Assembly (NCBI GenBank): GCA_002842695.1
Contig: PHDT01000001.1
Location: forward strand, 124,001-188,000
Direction of reading: 5' to 3'
Source of the DNA: Bacteroidetes bacterium HGW-Bacteroidetes-10
GTDB taxonomy: Bacteria; Bacteroidota; Bacteroidia; Bacteroidales; UBA932
Length of the DNA: 64,000 nucleotides
Position 1 is the stretch's first letter; each line of letters begins with the position of its first letter. The notes beneath the pieces were generated by a model. The model was not told where the DNA came from. It made no database searches and saw nothing but the letters and a program-made list of their open reading frames with translations. Below, piece by piece: positions 29,218 to 38,992 of this stretch. The translations under genes were made by a program, and so were the position numbers.

Positions 29218-30354
29218 TTATAGTTCCAACTTCTCCCGGGTAATTATTGGATTTGCATACATAGCAAGCAATATCTCCCGGGTTTCGGCCCTGTCATCTT
29301 CAGTTCCAGATAGTTTGAAGTCAACATACTCCCTGAATTTATTGAATTCTTCAAGTGAATAGTTGTCTTTGAACTTGTCACCGTTGGTAAGCATATCGTA
29401 TGCAATATAATTTGTATTCCAATGTCTGAAGGTAGATATGATTCTTTTGTCAATTATCTCACCAAGTGCTTTAAACTTCTCGTTCTTTTCGAATTCGCTG
29501 CATTTCTGAAGCTCTTCCATTGTTACTGGATCACAAAAGTTAAAATGGATATTGCCTTTATACTGCATAATACCTGTAAGTACGCTGTTAAGATCTTCGC
29601 CCTCACTCTTTACATATTTTTGTCTGCGGGATATATACAGCTCTTTAGCTTTAAGAATATCACAAGGTTCATATTCATAAGATATTGAAACAGGGACAAT
29701 AGCAAGCTCATTAAAATCTTTTACAAAATCGCCTTTTCCACTCATGTCAAGCATCTTGAGGAGACCCTGTTCTGTGAAATCAATTCCATCTTTTGTACGT
29801 CCGTTACGTTGTGCAATCCAGACAGAACTTATCTGATCTTCAAGTCTGTGCCTGATGTACTCAGAGAGCAGAACTGATGAGTTGTATATTTCTCTTGAAT
29901 TTGTGTTCCTTATTACCTTTATCATTTTGTTAATTCGGGCAATATCCTCCAATAGCGGGTCTGTAATAAGGTTGTCCCCCACTGCCATTTCTGAAGTGCC
30001 AAGACCTGCCTCAAACAGAATTACCTGCATTATAGCGGAATCAAGCATTATATCTCTATGATTAGATATATACAGGTATTTTCTATCCTTATCAAGTTTT
30101 TCAACTCCTGAAAAAGTCAGTTTTCCGGAAGTATCCTTCAGGATTTTGTTGATTACGACAGCCATAACATTCGACTGAAAATCATCAACTCCCTGTAAAT
30201 TGGCAATCATACTTCGAAACAAAACAGGGTCCTGACCCGGAAAAAGAAATGCAGCTATTTGCGAAAGAACAGGGTGAGCAGCAATTCTCTTAAGTGCTGC
30301 AACAGACTCCTCGTCGCTGTATGGTCGTATCTCTTTATACTTATCGTCTGTCAT
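29218..30354 (-). CDS. 1-acyl-sn-glycerol-3-phosphate acyltransferase-like protein
   Basis: 378 aa; YISNHRDIMLDSAIMQ acyltransferase block. Confidence 0.82.
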   Translation of the reverse strand: MTDDKYKEIRPYSDEESVAALKRIAAHPVLSQIAAFLFPGQDPVLFRSMIANLQGVDDFQSNVMAVVINKILKDTSGKLTFSGVEKLDKDRKYLYISNHRDIMLDSAIMQVILFEAGLGTSEMAVGDNLITDPLLEDIARINKMIKVIRNTNSREIYNSSVLLSEYIRHRLEDQISSVWIAQRNGRTKDGIDFTEQGLLKMLDMSGKGDFVKDFNELAIVPVSISYEYEPCDILKAKELYISRRQKYVKSEGEDLNSVLTGIMQYKGNIHFNFCDPVTMEELQKCSEFEKNEKFKALGEIIDKRIISTFRHWNTNYIAYDMLTNGDKFKDNYSLEEFNKFREYVDFKLSGTEDDRAETREILLAMYANPIITREKLEL

Positions 30355-30391
30355 TGATTTTTCGCGTTTATTTAAACAAAGTTACTAAATA

Positions 30392-32041
30392 TTAATTCGA
30401 TTTAGCAATTTTTCTGGTAAATGTGTAAGCAGCCGGCATAAGGGAGAATGCAAGCAAAGCGGTGTAAAACACCGGAATAAACAACGCTCCGGAGGCCAGT
30501 GCAACATGAATTGAATAGATGAACGGAGTGACTGAAATCATCACCAGAAAGATACCCGGAAGAGAAGCCAGACGTGCACATTTCTCATCGCCACCAATAA
30601 AAGTCAGGAGGGAAATTGTTAGTGGAATAGTGATAAAGAAGTTTTCTCCTGTCTGAATAAGTAAAATGGCAGCAATCAGGCTAAGAATTGTTTGGGAGGC
30701 AAAAGCAATTTCAAGATTTCTGATCTTTCGTTTTCTTATCAGTAGGTAACTGGTTATAAACACACAAGGGAATACTAATGAGATTACAGCAATATTATAA
30801 ATCTCGTCATATCTGAGATGCGCCAGGGATATCATCCTGTAATCTGCGCCATTAAGTGCACAAAGAGCCAATGTTCCGGCGTAGGCAAGCAGAGACAGTG
30901 TTATAGTAAGAAGAATAACCAGCAGCAACCCTGTTGAATAACCTTTTAGGGAAACCTTTTTTGTGTAGAATGAATAAATCAGGGAAGAAACAAAGAGAAT
31001 CAGCATCAAAATGTTTAAATACAAATAAGCCCGGGGGTTAAAAGATATGATTCCAAGAAATGGGACAGTAAAATAAACTAGGTCCTCTTCTCCTTTAAGA
31101 AGAGAGTGATCTGAGTACTTCTCGCCTATCAGATACTCTTTAACTATTGGTTCAATCTGAGAGCCGTAATGTTGTATAGAAGAGAGAGAGATGTTTGAAT
31201 AATTATCATAATTTGTGTGGTAGAAATCGAGGTTGTCTATAACTGAAAAATTGAAGCCCGGAATAATATCCTTGACAGGGGAAAAATCTGTATCATTGGG
31301 GAGAGACTTATATACTGCTGTTGTAAAGGAATATGAATATGGGTAGTCTGCTTTTCGGTAGAGTTCATTGAGTTTAGAATTTCCGGGAGATGTTTCGAAA
31401 AGGATTGCCGGCCCTTTTACTCCTCTGGCTTCCAGATTAATTGCCAGTCCGGCATTTTTAAAAAACAACGGCTCATGCTCAATTGCATTTTTAATTCCAT
31501 CCAGATTATTCTCCTCTGCATCGGTAAAAATTATTTTAAATCCCTGCCGCCAGTTATCTCTGTATTTCATCGCGAGAGAGGCAGACTCAAGAATCACTCC
31601 AACTCCATATCCGTCATCTGCAGCGCCAAGTGAATTATGAACCTCCCCTCCTGCCCTGTATGTATGGCGGGAGTCGTAATGTGCCATCATTAACAGGAAT
31701 GAGCCTGATGTACTGTTTAATGGTAGCGCAATTGCATGTATGTTTGCAATTGAAGTGTATTCTCCTGAGCGCATTCTTACCGAGTCATACTGCCTGATTT
31801 CAACCGAAAAGCCAATATCTCTCAGCCTTTCTGCAAGATATTCCCTCACTTTTGCCCGAGCCTGAGGATTTTCAAGCGAGTGAGGCTCTTTGCTAATCAC
31901 TTCAATATCTTTTGCAACTCTTTCTGCAGAAAAATTTTCAGAATCAGTACCCATAACAATTGGTCTTGTTAAGAGGCCAAGAGAGAAGGCTATTGCCAGG
32001 CCGGTTACAGAGAGGGCAATAATTACTCTTTTAAAGTTCAT
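30392..32041 (-). CDS. M28-family metallopeptidase with C-terminal multi-TM domain
   Basis: 549 aa; MAHYDSRH, LGAADDGYGVGVILE, IFTDAEENNLDG zinc-ligand blocks; multiple C-terminal hydrophobic helices. Confidence 0.9.
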   Translation of the reverse strand: MNFKRVIIALSVTGLAIAFSLGLLTRPIVMGTDSENFSAERVAKDIEVISKEPHSLENPQARAKVREYLAERLRDIGFSVEIRQYDSVRMRSGEYTSIANIHAIALPLNSTSGSFLLMMAHYDSRHTYRAGGEVHNSLGAADDGYGVGVILESASLAMKYRDNWRQGFKIIFTDAEENNLDGIKNAIEHEPLFFKNAGLAINLEARGVKGPAILFETSPGNSKLNELYRKADYPYSYSFTTAVYKSLPNDTDFSPVKDIIPGFNFSVIDNLDFYHTNYDNYSNISLSSIQHYGSQIEPIVKEYLIGEKYSDHSLLKGEEDLVYFTVPFLGIISFNPRAYLYLNILMLILFVSSLIYSFYTKKVSLKGYSTGLLLVILLTITLSLLAYAGTLALCALNGADYRMISLAHLRYDEIYNIAVISLVFPCVFITSYLLIRKRKIRNLEIAFASQTILSLIAAILLIQTGENFFITIPLTISLLTFIGGDEKCARLASLPGIFLVMISVTPFIYSIHVALASGALFIPVFYTALLAFSLMPAAYTFTRKIAKSN

Positions 32042-32043
32042 CG

Positions 32044-33915
32044 TTAAGAAACGTTATACTTGTTGTAAATATTCTTCCCTTCCGGTGTATATGCCGCATT
32101 GATCTGCTCCTTGTAAAACTCTTCAACTTTGCCGCGGACCATTTTCATTGTTGAATTTATCATCCTGTTATGCTCTGTAAATGGCTCTTTTGCAAGGACA
32201 AAAGTTGCAGGCAACCATCTTTCAGGGAACTGTCCTGCATAGATACCCTTGCCTTTGTATCGCTCCAGATCTTCCCAGACAGCCTTAACAAGTGTCTCAC
32301 CTGACAGGCCTGTGCTTCTGTCTGCCACAATTACAGCTATGGTATACGGAGACTGATTGTTATGAAGCATAATCTGCTGAATAATACTTGATTGCGAAAC
32401 AATTGTCTCTTCGATCTCTTCAGGCGCATATTTTTCTCCGTCACTGCCAATTAAAAGACTTTTAAAACGGCCTTTTACATAAAGGAAGCCATCTTTTGAC
32501 ATATAACCCATATCTCCTGTATATAGCCACCCATCTTTAACAGTGTCTGCAGTAGAGGCAGGATTCTTCCAGTATCCGGCCATTACATTCTCTCCCTTTA
32601 CAACTATCTCTCCAGAAGCTCCCACCGGCAATTCCCTGCCCTCAGTATCCATAATCTTAATATCAAGAGGCTTAACAAGTACTCCTGATGAGCCTAGCTT
32701 ATGTTTTCGCGGTGTATTTGCAGAGATAATTGGTGTCGCTTCAGAGAGTCCGTAACCCTGATACATTGGGATACCAAGTCCGTAATAAAATTTTTGAACC
32801 TCTTTATCCAGAAGTGCTCCACCACCAACAAAGAAGTCAAGTTCACCTCCCATTGCCATCCTTACTTTTGAAAAAAGTATTTTGTCAAAAAATGCCTTAA
32901 GTGGCCATAACAACGCTCTCCAGCCTCTTCCTCTGTTGTAGCCGTCTCCGTTGTATAACTGGGCTACATTCATGGCAAAGCTGAAGAATTTCCAGGCCCC
33001 TTCGCCCTTGGCGCGTACAGAATTTTCTATGTTTTTCCTGAAGCTTTTGGCTAAAGCCGGGACAGAGAGAATCAGATTAGGTTTCACCTCCTTAATATTG
33101 ACAGGTATATTTTTAAGTGTCTCCATTGCTGTCCTGCCCTGCTGAACTGTCGCAACAATAGCTCCCTGTGAGATCATTATATAGAATCCGACAACATGGG
33201 CGAAGCAGTGATCTAGCGGAAGAATTATGAAGTTTTTATAGCCTTCGGGGATTGTCATGCAGGTAAGAGCCTGTTCAACATTTGCTGTATAATTTCGGTG
33301 TGTAAGAACAACTCCCTTTGGATCTGCAGTAGTACCTGAGGTGTATGTAATAGTAGCTATATCGTCATTCTGAAGCTCCTGCCCAAGTTTACGAAATTCT
33401 TCTCCATGCACGGCAAGATACTTTCTTCCGGCCTCAAAAATATCACCGGCATATACCTCTCTATCCTGAAGCTCACCAACATTGTCCATCACAATAATAG
33501 TCTTGACCAGAGGAATCATCTCCTTAATAGCTCTTACTTTAGGTAACTGCTTATCTGAAACAATCAAAAGTGTTACATCTGCGTGGAGAAGTCTGAAAAG
33601 CAAGTCTGAACTCTCTTCTAGCTTTACAGATAATGGCACATTTACTCCTCCTGCATAAAAAATACCCAGTTCCCCGATAATCCATAAATTTCTGCCCTCA
33701 GCAAGAATCGAGGCATTGCTTTTTTTGGTAAAGCCAATTGAACAAAGGCCTGCACCAAATTGTTCTGCAAGCACCTTCGTTTGATAATATGTAGTTGGTT
33801 TGAATTCGCCGTCACTTTTCTCCAAAAGGAATGTTTTCTGCGCAAATTTGGCTGCTGATTCTTCAAAAAGGTCTATCAAAGTTCTTTTGGCTGGAACACG
33901 ACCATCTGTTTTCAT
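32044..33915 (-). CDS. Long-chain fatty acid--CoA ligase (AMP-binding)
   Basis: 623 aa; ITYTSGTTADPKGVVLTH, GYGLSEATPI, DGWLYTGDMGYM. Confidence 0.93.
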   Translation of the reverse strand: MKTDGRVPAKRTLIDLFEESAAKFAQKTFLLEKSDGEFKPTTYYQTKVLAEQFGAGLCSIGFTKKSNASILAEGRNLWIIGELGIFYAGGVNVPLSVKLEESSDLLFRLLHADVTLLIVSDKQLPKVRAIKEMIPLVKTIIVMDNVGELQDREVYAGDIFEAGRKYLAVHGEEFRKLGQELQNDDIATITYTSGTTADPKGVVLTHRNYTANVEQALTCMTIPEGYKNFIILPLDHCFAHVVGFYIMISQGAIVATVQQGRTAMETLKNIPVNIKEVKPNLILSVPALAKSFRKNIENSVRAKGEGAWKFFSFAMNVAQLYNGDGYNRGRGWRALLWPLKAFFDKILFSKVRMAMGGELDFFVGGGALLDKEVQKFYYGLGIPMYQGYGLSEATPIISANTPRKHKLGSSGVLVKPLDIKIMDTEGRELPVGASGEIVVKGENVMAGYWKNPASTADTVKDGWLYTGDMGYMSKDGFLYVKGRFKSLLIGSDGEKYAPEEIEETIVSQSSIIQQIMLHNNQSPYTIAVIVADRSTGLSGETLVKAVWEDLERYKGKGIYAGQFPERWLPATFVLAKEPFTEHNRMINSTMKMVRGKVEEFYKEQINAAYTPEGKNIYNKYNVS

Positions 33916-33955
33916 AGCTTTGTTAGTTTATTAGTATATGCAAATTTAATTTTAA

Positions 33956-35707
33956 ATGTCAAAGATTTGTTCTCCATACCTGAAAATGTTATCCGGCAAG
34001 GATGTAAACTGGAATTTTGCCCTTACGCCGGACCTCCTGGATCAGGCCAGGCGGGAGGATAAGCTGATATTTCTCCATATTGGATACATTAGCAATATAG
34101 TTGTAAGAGAAGGCTCTTCTCAACTATTTTCAAATAAGGATGTTACAAAGCTTCTTAATGATAATTTTATATCAATAGCAGAGGACAGGGATGATAATCC
34201 CGAATCCTTTCTTGTGGCTCTTGATATGTTGTTTATGAATCAGGATTTCTCATACGGCCCAATGAATTTATTCATAATGCCCGACAGAAGACCCATCGTC
34301 TGTTTTTCCGATACCAATCCTGAAAACTTTATATCTCTTGCAGAAAAAATTATTGATGCAAAAAACAATAAACGCGAACTTCTGGATAAACTTGCAGATG
34401 AACTAAGCAGGCAAACAAAAAATTCCGGTATTATTACCAGGATGATTCCATCTTTACCTGCTAACAAGTCCCTTTTGCACGACTACATGAAGAGTTGGTT
34501 CATACGGATGTTTCATTCAGATTTCCTTAAGAATCTATCTCCATATACTCCAAACCCGAGCAGTCTTTATACTGTGGTTGAGTATCTCAAGCATTTCCCA
34601 GACAGGGAGATGAGTGAAACAATTGAATCGTTTCTTGAAGATCTCCAGTTTTCACCCCTTTTTGATCCCGTCGATGGAGGATTTTACCGTCAGGCAAAGG
34701 ATTATACCTGTGCTCAGCCACTGTTTGAAAAGAATCTGGAAGATAACAGCCAGTATATTATACTCTATTCAGCTGCATTCAGTCTGTTTGGCAAAGAGTC
34801 TTTCAGGGAGACTGTATACCATATCTACTCATTTATAAACAGGCAATTTGCATCCCCTTCCGGCGGCTATTACAGCAATGCGACACTTACCGACAATATT
34901 GAAAGTGCTGTCTATTACTCTTGTTCAATCAACGAATTAGAGCATCTCTTTCCGGTCAGATATCCCGAAATTGCAGTAGCTCTTGGACTGGATACCCGTC
35001 AGAACCCTTCAGTAAAGCAGAACCCAGTAAGAAATCCTGATACTTACTCCTCAATAAGGAGAGACGAGCTGGAAACCCTTCAGGAGAGACGAAAAGAGCA
35101 TCGGGGATATCTGGTAGACAAAAGAATCATTACATCTTATAATGCTCAGCTAGCTAAAGCTCTGTCCATAGCCTCAAGGATGCTTAAAGATAACTTTATG
35201 CTTGATGAGGCAACAGCTGTTTTTGATTTTCTGATTAACAACAACATAAATGCAAAGGGCAAGCTCCTCAGATATACATGCTGCAGCAATGGTTGCAGGT
35301 TTGGATTCCTTTCGGATTACGCATATCTGATTGATTCATCCATTGAGTTATTTAAAACCTCCGGGAGCCGGGAATTCAGAGATCTGGCACAAAAATATCT
35401 TAATGTAGTAATGGAGAATTTTTACAAACCAGAAAACGGAATGTTCAGTAAGTCAGAAAAGGGAGCCGATGTACCTGTTGTTCCATTCAAACGCGAGTCT
35501 AATATGGACATTATCAAGCCCTCTGCCAATTCAGTAATGGCCGGCAATCTGATTGAAATGTACCGCATAACTGAAGATAAGCAGCTCCTTGAGTTAGCCG
35601 GTCAGCAACTTGCAAACATTGCTCCCAATCTGCCTGAATCTGGTCCGCTCCTCTCAAGCTGGGCACATAAACTGTTATTGTTTGTTCTTCTCTCTGAAAA
35701 GGATTGA
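33956..35707 (+). CDS. YyaL/SSP411-like (DUF255) protein with degenerate thioredoxin-like N-terminus
   Basis: 583 aa; SPYLKMLSGKDVNWNF..ARREDKLIFLHIGY and DPVDGGFYRQAKDYT..PLFEKNLEDNSQY align with YyaL blocks; the usual CxxC region reads YISNIVV. Confidence 0.78.
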   Translation: MSKICSPYLKMLSGKDVNWNFALTPDLLDQARREDKLIFLHIGYISNIVVREGSSQLFSNKDVTKLLNDNFISIAEDRDDNPESFLVALDMLFMNQDFSYGPMNLFIMPDRRPIVCFSDTNPENFISLAEKIIDAKNNKRELLDKLADELSRQTKNSGIITRMIPSLPANKSLLHDYMKSWFIRMFHSDFLKNLSPYTPNPSSLYTVVEYLKHFPDREMSETIESFLEDLQFSPLFDPVDGGFYRQAKDYTCAQPLFEKNLEDNSQYIILYSAAFSLFGKESFRETVYHIYSFINRQFASPSGGYYSNATLTDNIESAVYYSCSINELEHLFPVRYPEIAVALGLDTRQNPSVKQNPVRNPDTYSSIRRDELETLQERRKEHRGYLVDKRIITSYNAQLAKALSIASRMLKDNFMLDEATAVFDFLINNNINAKGKLLRYTCCSNGCRFGFLSDYAYLIDSSIELFKTSGSREFRDLAQKYLNVVMENFYKPENGMFSKSEKGADVPVVPFKRESNMDIIKPSANSVMAGNLIEMYRITEDKQLLELAGQQLANIAPNLPESGPLLSSWAHKLLLFVLLSEKD

Positions 35708-36898
35708 GCTGTCTCCGTAACTCAGAAATCTAAAACCGCTTTCCAGCGCATATTTGTAAATATCTCTCCATTTCTCACCTATAAAAGCCCCAATCAGAAG
35801 TAATAGTGTACTTTGGGGCTGATGAAAATTGGTAATAAGAACATCTACAATTTTAAACTCATAAGATGGAACGATGATAATTCTTGTCCTGGCTTCGAGA
35901 TTTTTAATATTGTGACTCTCCATCCATCCGAGAAGAGCATTCAATGAGTCTTTTACAGGTATACTACAGTCACATGAATAAGGTTCCCACTGCTCAACAC
36001 TGCCCGGCGGATTTCCATTTAAACAATGAATTCCAAGATAATACAAGCTTTCAAGTGTTCGTGAAGAGGTCGTGCCTACAGCAATTACCTTTTGTCCAGT
36101 TTTTTTTGAAGCAAGCATTTTAATTACATCAACCGGGACTGAAAAGGGCTCGGAGTGCATCTGGTGATCCGAAATATATTCTGACTTTACTGGCTGAAAT
36201 GTTCCTGCACCAACATGAAGAGAAAGTTCACACCTTGTAACTCCCTTTTTATCAATATCCTCAAGAACTTTATCAGTAAAATGAAGTCCCGCCGTGGGTG
36301 CTGCCACAGAACCACGGTACTTTGCATACAATGTCTGGTATCTCTCAATATCAGACTCTTCTGTATCTCTTTTAAGATAGGGAGGTATGGGAACTTTTCC
36401 GCATAATTCAATAATATGAGAAAAAGAGGCATCTCCCTTCCATGTGAACTCAATAACAGAAGAATCACCATCAGCTGAAATCCGTTCTGCTGAGAGCTCG
36501 TAAACCCTTAATTCTTCATGATCTGCACAGTCATACAATAATTTACCACCTTTCCACCTTTTACTGTTTCCAATTACGCACTTCCAGCTGCATTTGTTGT
36601 GAGAAGCAAAAGAGAGGGCATATTCAACAGGAAAAACAGGTTCAAGGCAGAAGATCTCTATGTGAGCTCCGCTCTCTTTTCTGAAAAAAAGTCTGGCCGG
36701 AACAACCCTGGTATTATTAAATACCATTATTGAATCATCGGGGATTAACCCGGCGAGATTTGAAAATTTTGACTCAGATATGTTTTTGTCCCGAAATATC
36801 AGAATCCTGGAGTCATCTCTGGACTCAAGGGGGTAACGGGCAATTTTTTCATCGGGCAAATTATAGGTATAATCCTCAATCTTAATTTCAGGCTCCAC
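35675..36898 (-). CDS. queA: tRNA preQ1(34) S-adenosylmethionine ribosyltransferase-isomerase
   Basis: 407 aa; YNLPDEKIARYPLESRDDSRIL, AAPTAGLHFTDKVL, VGAGTFQPVK. Confidence 0.95.
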   Translation of the reverse strand: MEPEIKIEDYTYNLPDEKIARYPLESRDDSRILIFRDKNISESKFSNLAGLIPDDSIMVFNNTRVVPARLFFRKESGAHIEIFCLEPVFPVEYALSFASHNKCSWKCVIGNSKRWKGGKLLYDCADHEELRVYELSAERISADGDSSVIEFTWKGDASFSHIIELCGKVPIPPYLKRDTEESDIERYQTLYAKYRGSVAAPTAGLHFTDKVLEDIDKKGVTRCELSLHVGAGTFQPVKSEYISDHQMHSEPFSVPVDVIKMLASKKTGQKVIAVGTTSSRTLESLYYLGIHCLNGNPPGSVEQWEPYSCDCSIPVKDSLNALLGWMESHNIKNLEARTRIIIVPSYEFKIVDVLITNFHQPQSTLLLLIGAFIGEKWRDIYKYALESGFRFLSYGDSSILFREKNKQ

Positions 36899-36983
36899 AA
36901 TCGATTATTTTTTGCAAAACTATACAAATATACCTTTAGATAAAAATCATCGTTTTTTGAGATTTTGTTTACAAATGTGGCTC

Positions 36984-37038
36984 ACATAAATAAATTAAGA
37001 AATTTACTTATGTTAATTACAACTGTATACGTAATTAA
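36984..37038. repeat. Two abutting AT-rich inverted repeats
   Basis: ACATAAATAAATT-AAGA-AATTTACTTATGT (12/13 match, 36984-37013) and TTAATTAC-N10-GTAATTAA (37013-37038). Confidence 0.6.
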
Positions 37039-37343
37039 GTTTTTTACATAGGTGAATTTTGCCTTATAAATATTGTCTATTGCTTGTTTTTATCGCTCAT
37101 ATATGCCTTTATTTCAGATTATTACATAAGTTAAGTTAAACTATTTTCAAGTCATTAATGTAGGTAATGTCATTAAAATTCGGTAAAAAGGCTATTATCA
37201 GGTATTTTATAAATCTTATATGCCTATTTCCCAATACATTATAGCGCATCAGCTCATGTATAGATAAAATAAAACAGAGTAATTGAAATAATATATGATT
37301 ATATTGAATATCTATTATTTAGATGTGAGTGCATCTTAATCGG

Positions 37344-37401
37344 TTACATTTGTATTTTCCGCATATGTGACATTTGTAATCAATTATTATATTACATTTG
37401 T
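37344..37401 (+). repeat. Three 10-bp direct repeats phased at exactly 24 bp upstream of HTH gene
   Basis: TTACATTTGT (37344), TGACATTTGT (37368), TTACATTTGT (37392). Confidence 0.75.
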
Positions 37402-37421
37402 GTACTCTTAAGTTTACAGAT

Positions 37422-37910
37422 ATGAAAACCCGTTTACAGCAATTTTTGCAGCTTGAGCAGCTCTCTCCGGCAAGACTGGCAGACCTGCTTGGCATTCAGA
37501 GATCCGGATTATCACATATCCTCTCCGGCCGAAACAAACCAGGATTTGATTTTATTCAGAAACTCCTTACACGCTTCCCCACCCTTAATGCAGAGTGGCT
37601 CATCACCGGAAAGGGAAAAATGTACAAAGAGTATCCGGAGGAGAGTTCAAAACGTGATTCCAGACAAAGAATCTCCCCGGTTGAAATTGATTTTGAAAAC
37701 AAGCAGGAAAATGAAGAGAGCAACAACTCTTCTTTAGCGCCTGATTATGAGGAATATAACCTAAGCGAGGGCTTTTCTGAACCCTCTGAGAATTCAATAA
37801 AATCTGCATTACAGGGAAACGGGCAGAAAAACAGGGCTCTCAGAAAGATATTGCTGATATACTCTGACAATACCTTTACTGAGATTATCCCCGCTAAAAT
37901 TGGATTATAG
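37422..37910 (+). CDS. HTH (XRE-like) transcriptional regulator
   Basis: ATG at 37422 preferred over 37398; MKTRLQQFLQLEQLSPARLADLLGIQRSGLSHILSGRNKPGFDFIQKLL. Confidence 0.88.
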   Translation: MKTRLQQFLQLEQLSPARLADLLGIQRSGLSHILSGRNKPGFDFIQKLLTRFPTLNAEWLITGKGKMYKEYPEESSKRDSRQRISPVEIDFENKQENEESNNSSLAPDYEEYNLSEGFSEPSENSIKSALQGNGQKNRALRKILLIYSDNTFTEIIPAKIGL

Positions 37911-37923
37911 GTATTAAAATTTC

Positions 37924-37931
37924 TATCTTTG
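37924..37931 (+). promoter_or_regulatory. Bacteroidetes-type -7 element upstream of pyrD
   Basis: TATCTTTG, 18 nt before the pyrD ATG. Confidence 0.5.
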
Positions 37932-37948
37932 CCGCAAATTCCTGAAAA

Positions 37949-38992
37949 ATGTTCCGGTTAATCCTTAAGCCTCTTCTTTTTTCCTTTTCACCTGAGACAG
38001 CTCACAATATTGTGGCAAGGCTTCTCATTTTGTTAAGATATATACCATTCTCATCTCAAATTTTAAGATTAATGTTCAGACCAAAATCTCCCCTTCTGGA
38101 GAGAGAGGTTATGGGAATTAAGTTTCCTAACCCTGTTGGTTTTGCAGCAGGATTTGACAAAAATGGTGAGATGTATAACGAACTCTCTGACTTTGGATTT
38201 GGGTTCGTTGAAATTGGCTCTGTAACACCCAATGAACAACCTGGCAACCCAAAACCTAGGATATTCAGACTTGTGGAAGATAATGCCATTATCAACAGAA
38301 TGGGCATTAACAATAAAGGGGTAAAATATACTGTATCAAGACTTAAGGATCAAAAACCAAGAGTTATAATTGGTGGAAATATTATTAAGAGCACCACAAG
38401 TTCAAACGATAAGGCCCCTCTGGATTATGAAAAATCATTTGCTCAGCTTTATGACTTTGTAGATTATTTTGTTGTAAATGTCTCATGTCCAAATGTTAAA
38501 GGGCTAACTAAATTACAGGATATAACTTCTTTATCTGAAATCGTTGATAAACTGACTACTCTCAGAAAATATTTCGATGATTACAGACCAATACTTCTTA
38601 AAGTATCACCAGACCTTACATATGAACAACTGGACGAAATAATTGAGTTAATTCTGATTTCAGGTCTTGACGGTATTGTGGCTACAAACACAACTACCAC
38701 CAGGGATGGGCTTAAGACATTCAGGGAGAGGGTTGAATTCGTTGGCGAGGGAGGACTGAGCGGAGCTCCGCTGTTTAGTAAAAGCCTCGAAATGGTCAGA
38801 TACATCAATAAAAAAACAAACGGCCAGCTTCCGATTATTGGCGTCGGAGGGATCATGACTCCCGCTCAGGCTCAGGAGATGCTTGATGCAGGCGCAAGTC
38901 TAATCCAGATATATACCGGCTTCATTTACAATGGCCCGGGATTCGTTCGGTCAATAATAAGGCATTTGTCAAAAAGAAGCAAATTATGCTGA
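37949..38992 (+). CDS. pyrD: Dihydroorotate dehydrogenase (quinone-type, class 2)
   Basis: 347 aa; NPVGFAAGFDKNGE, NRMGINNKGV, VNVSCPN, GVGGIMTPAQAQEMLDAGASLIQIYTG. Confidence 0.95.
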   Translation: MFRLILKPLLFSFSPETAHNIVARLLILLRYIPFSSQILRLMFRPKSPLLEREVMGIKFPNPVGFAAGFDKNGEMYNELSDFGFGFVEIGSVTPNEQPGNPKPRIFRLVEDNAIINRMGINNKGVKYTVSRLKDQKPRVIIGGNIIKSTTSSNDKAPLDYEKSFAQLYDFVDYFVVNVSCPNVKGLTKLQDITSLSEIVDKLTTLRKYFDDYRPILLKVSPDLTYEQLDEIIELILISGLDGIVATNTTTTRDGLKTFRERVEFVGEGGLSGAPLFSKSLEMVRYINKKTNGQLPIIGVGGIMTPAQAQEMLDAGASLIQIYTGFIYNGPGFVRSIIRHLSKRSKLC

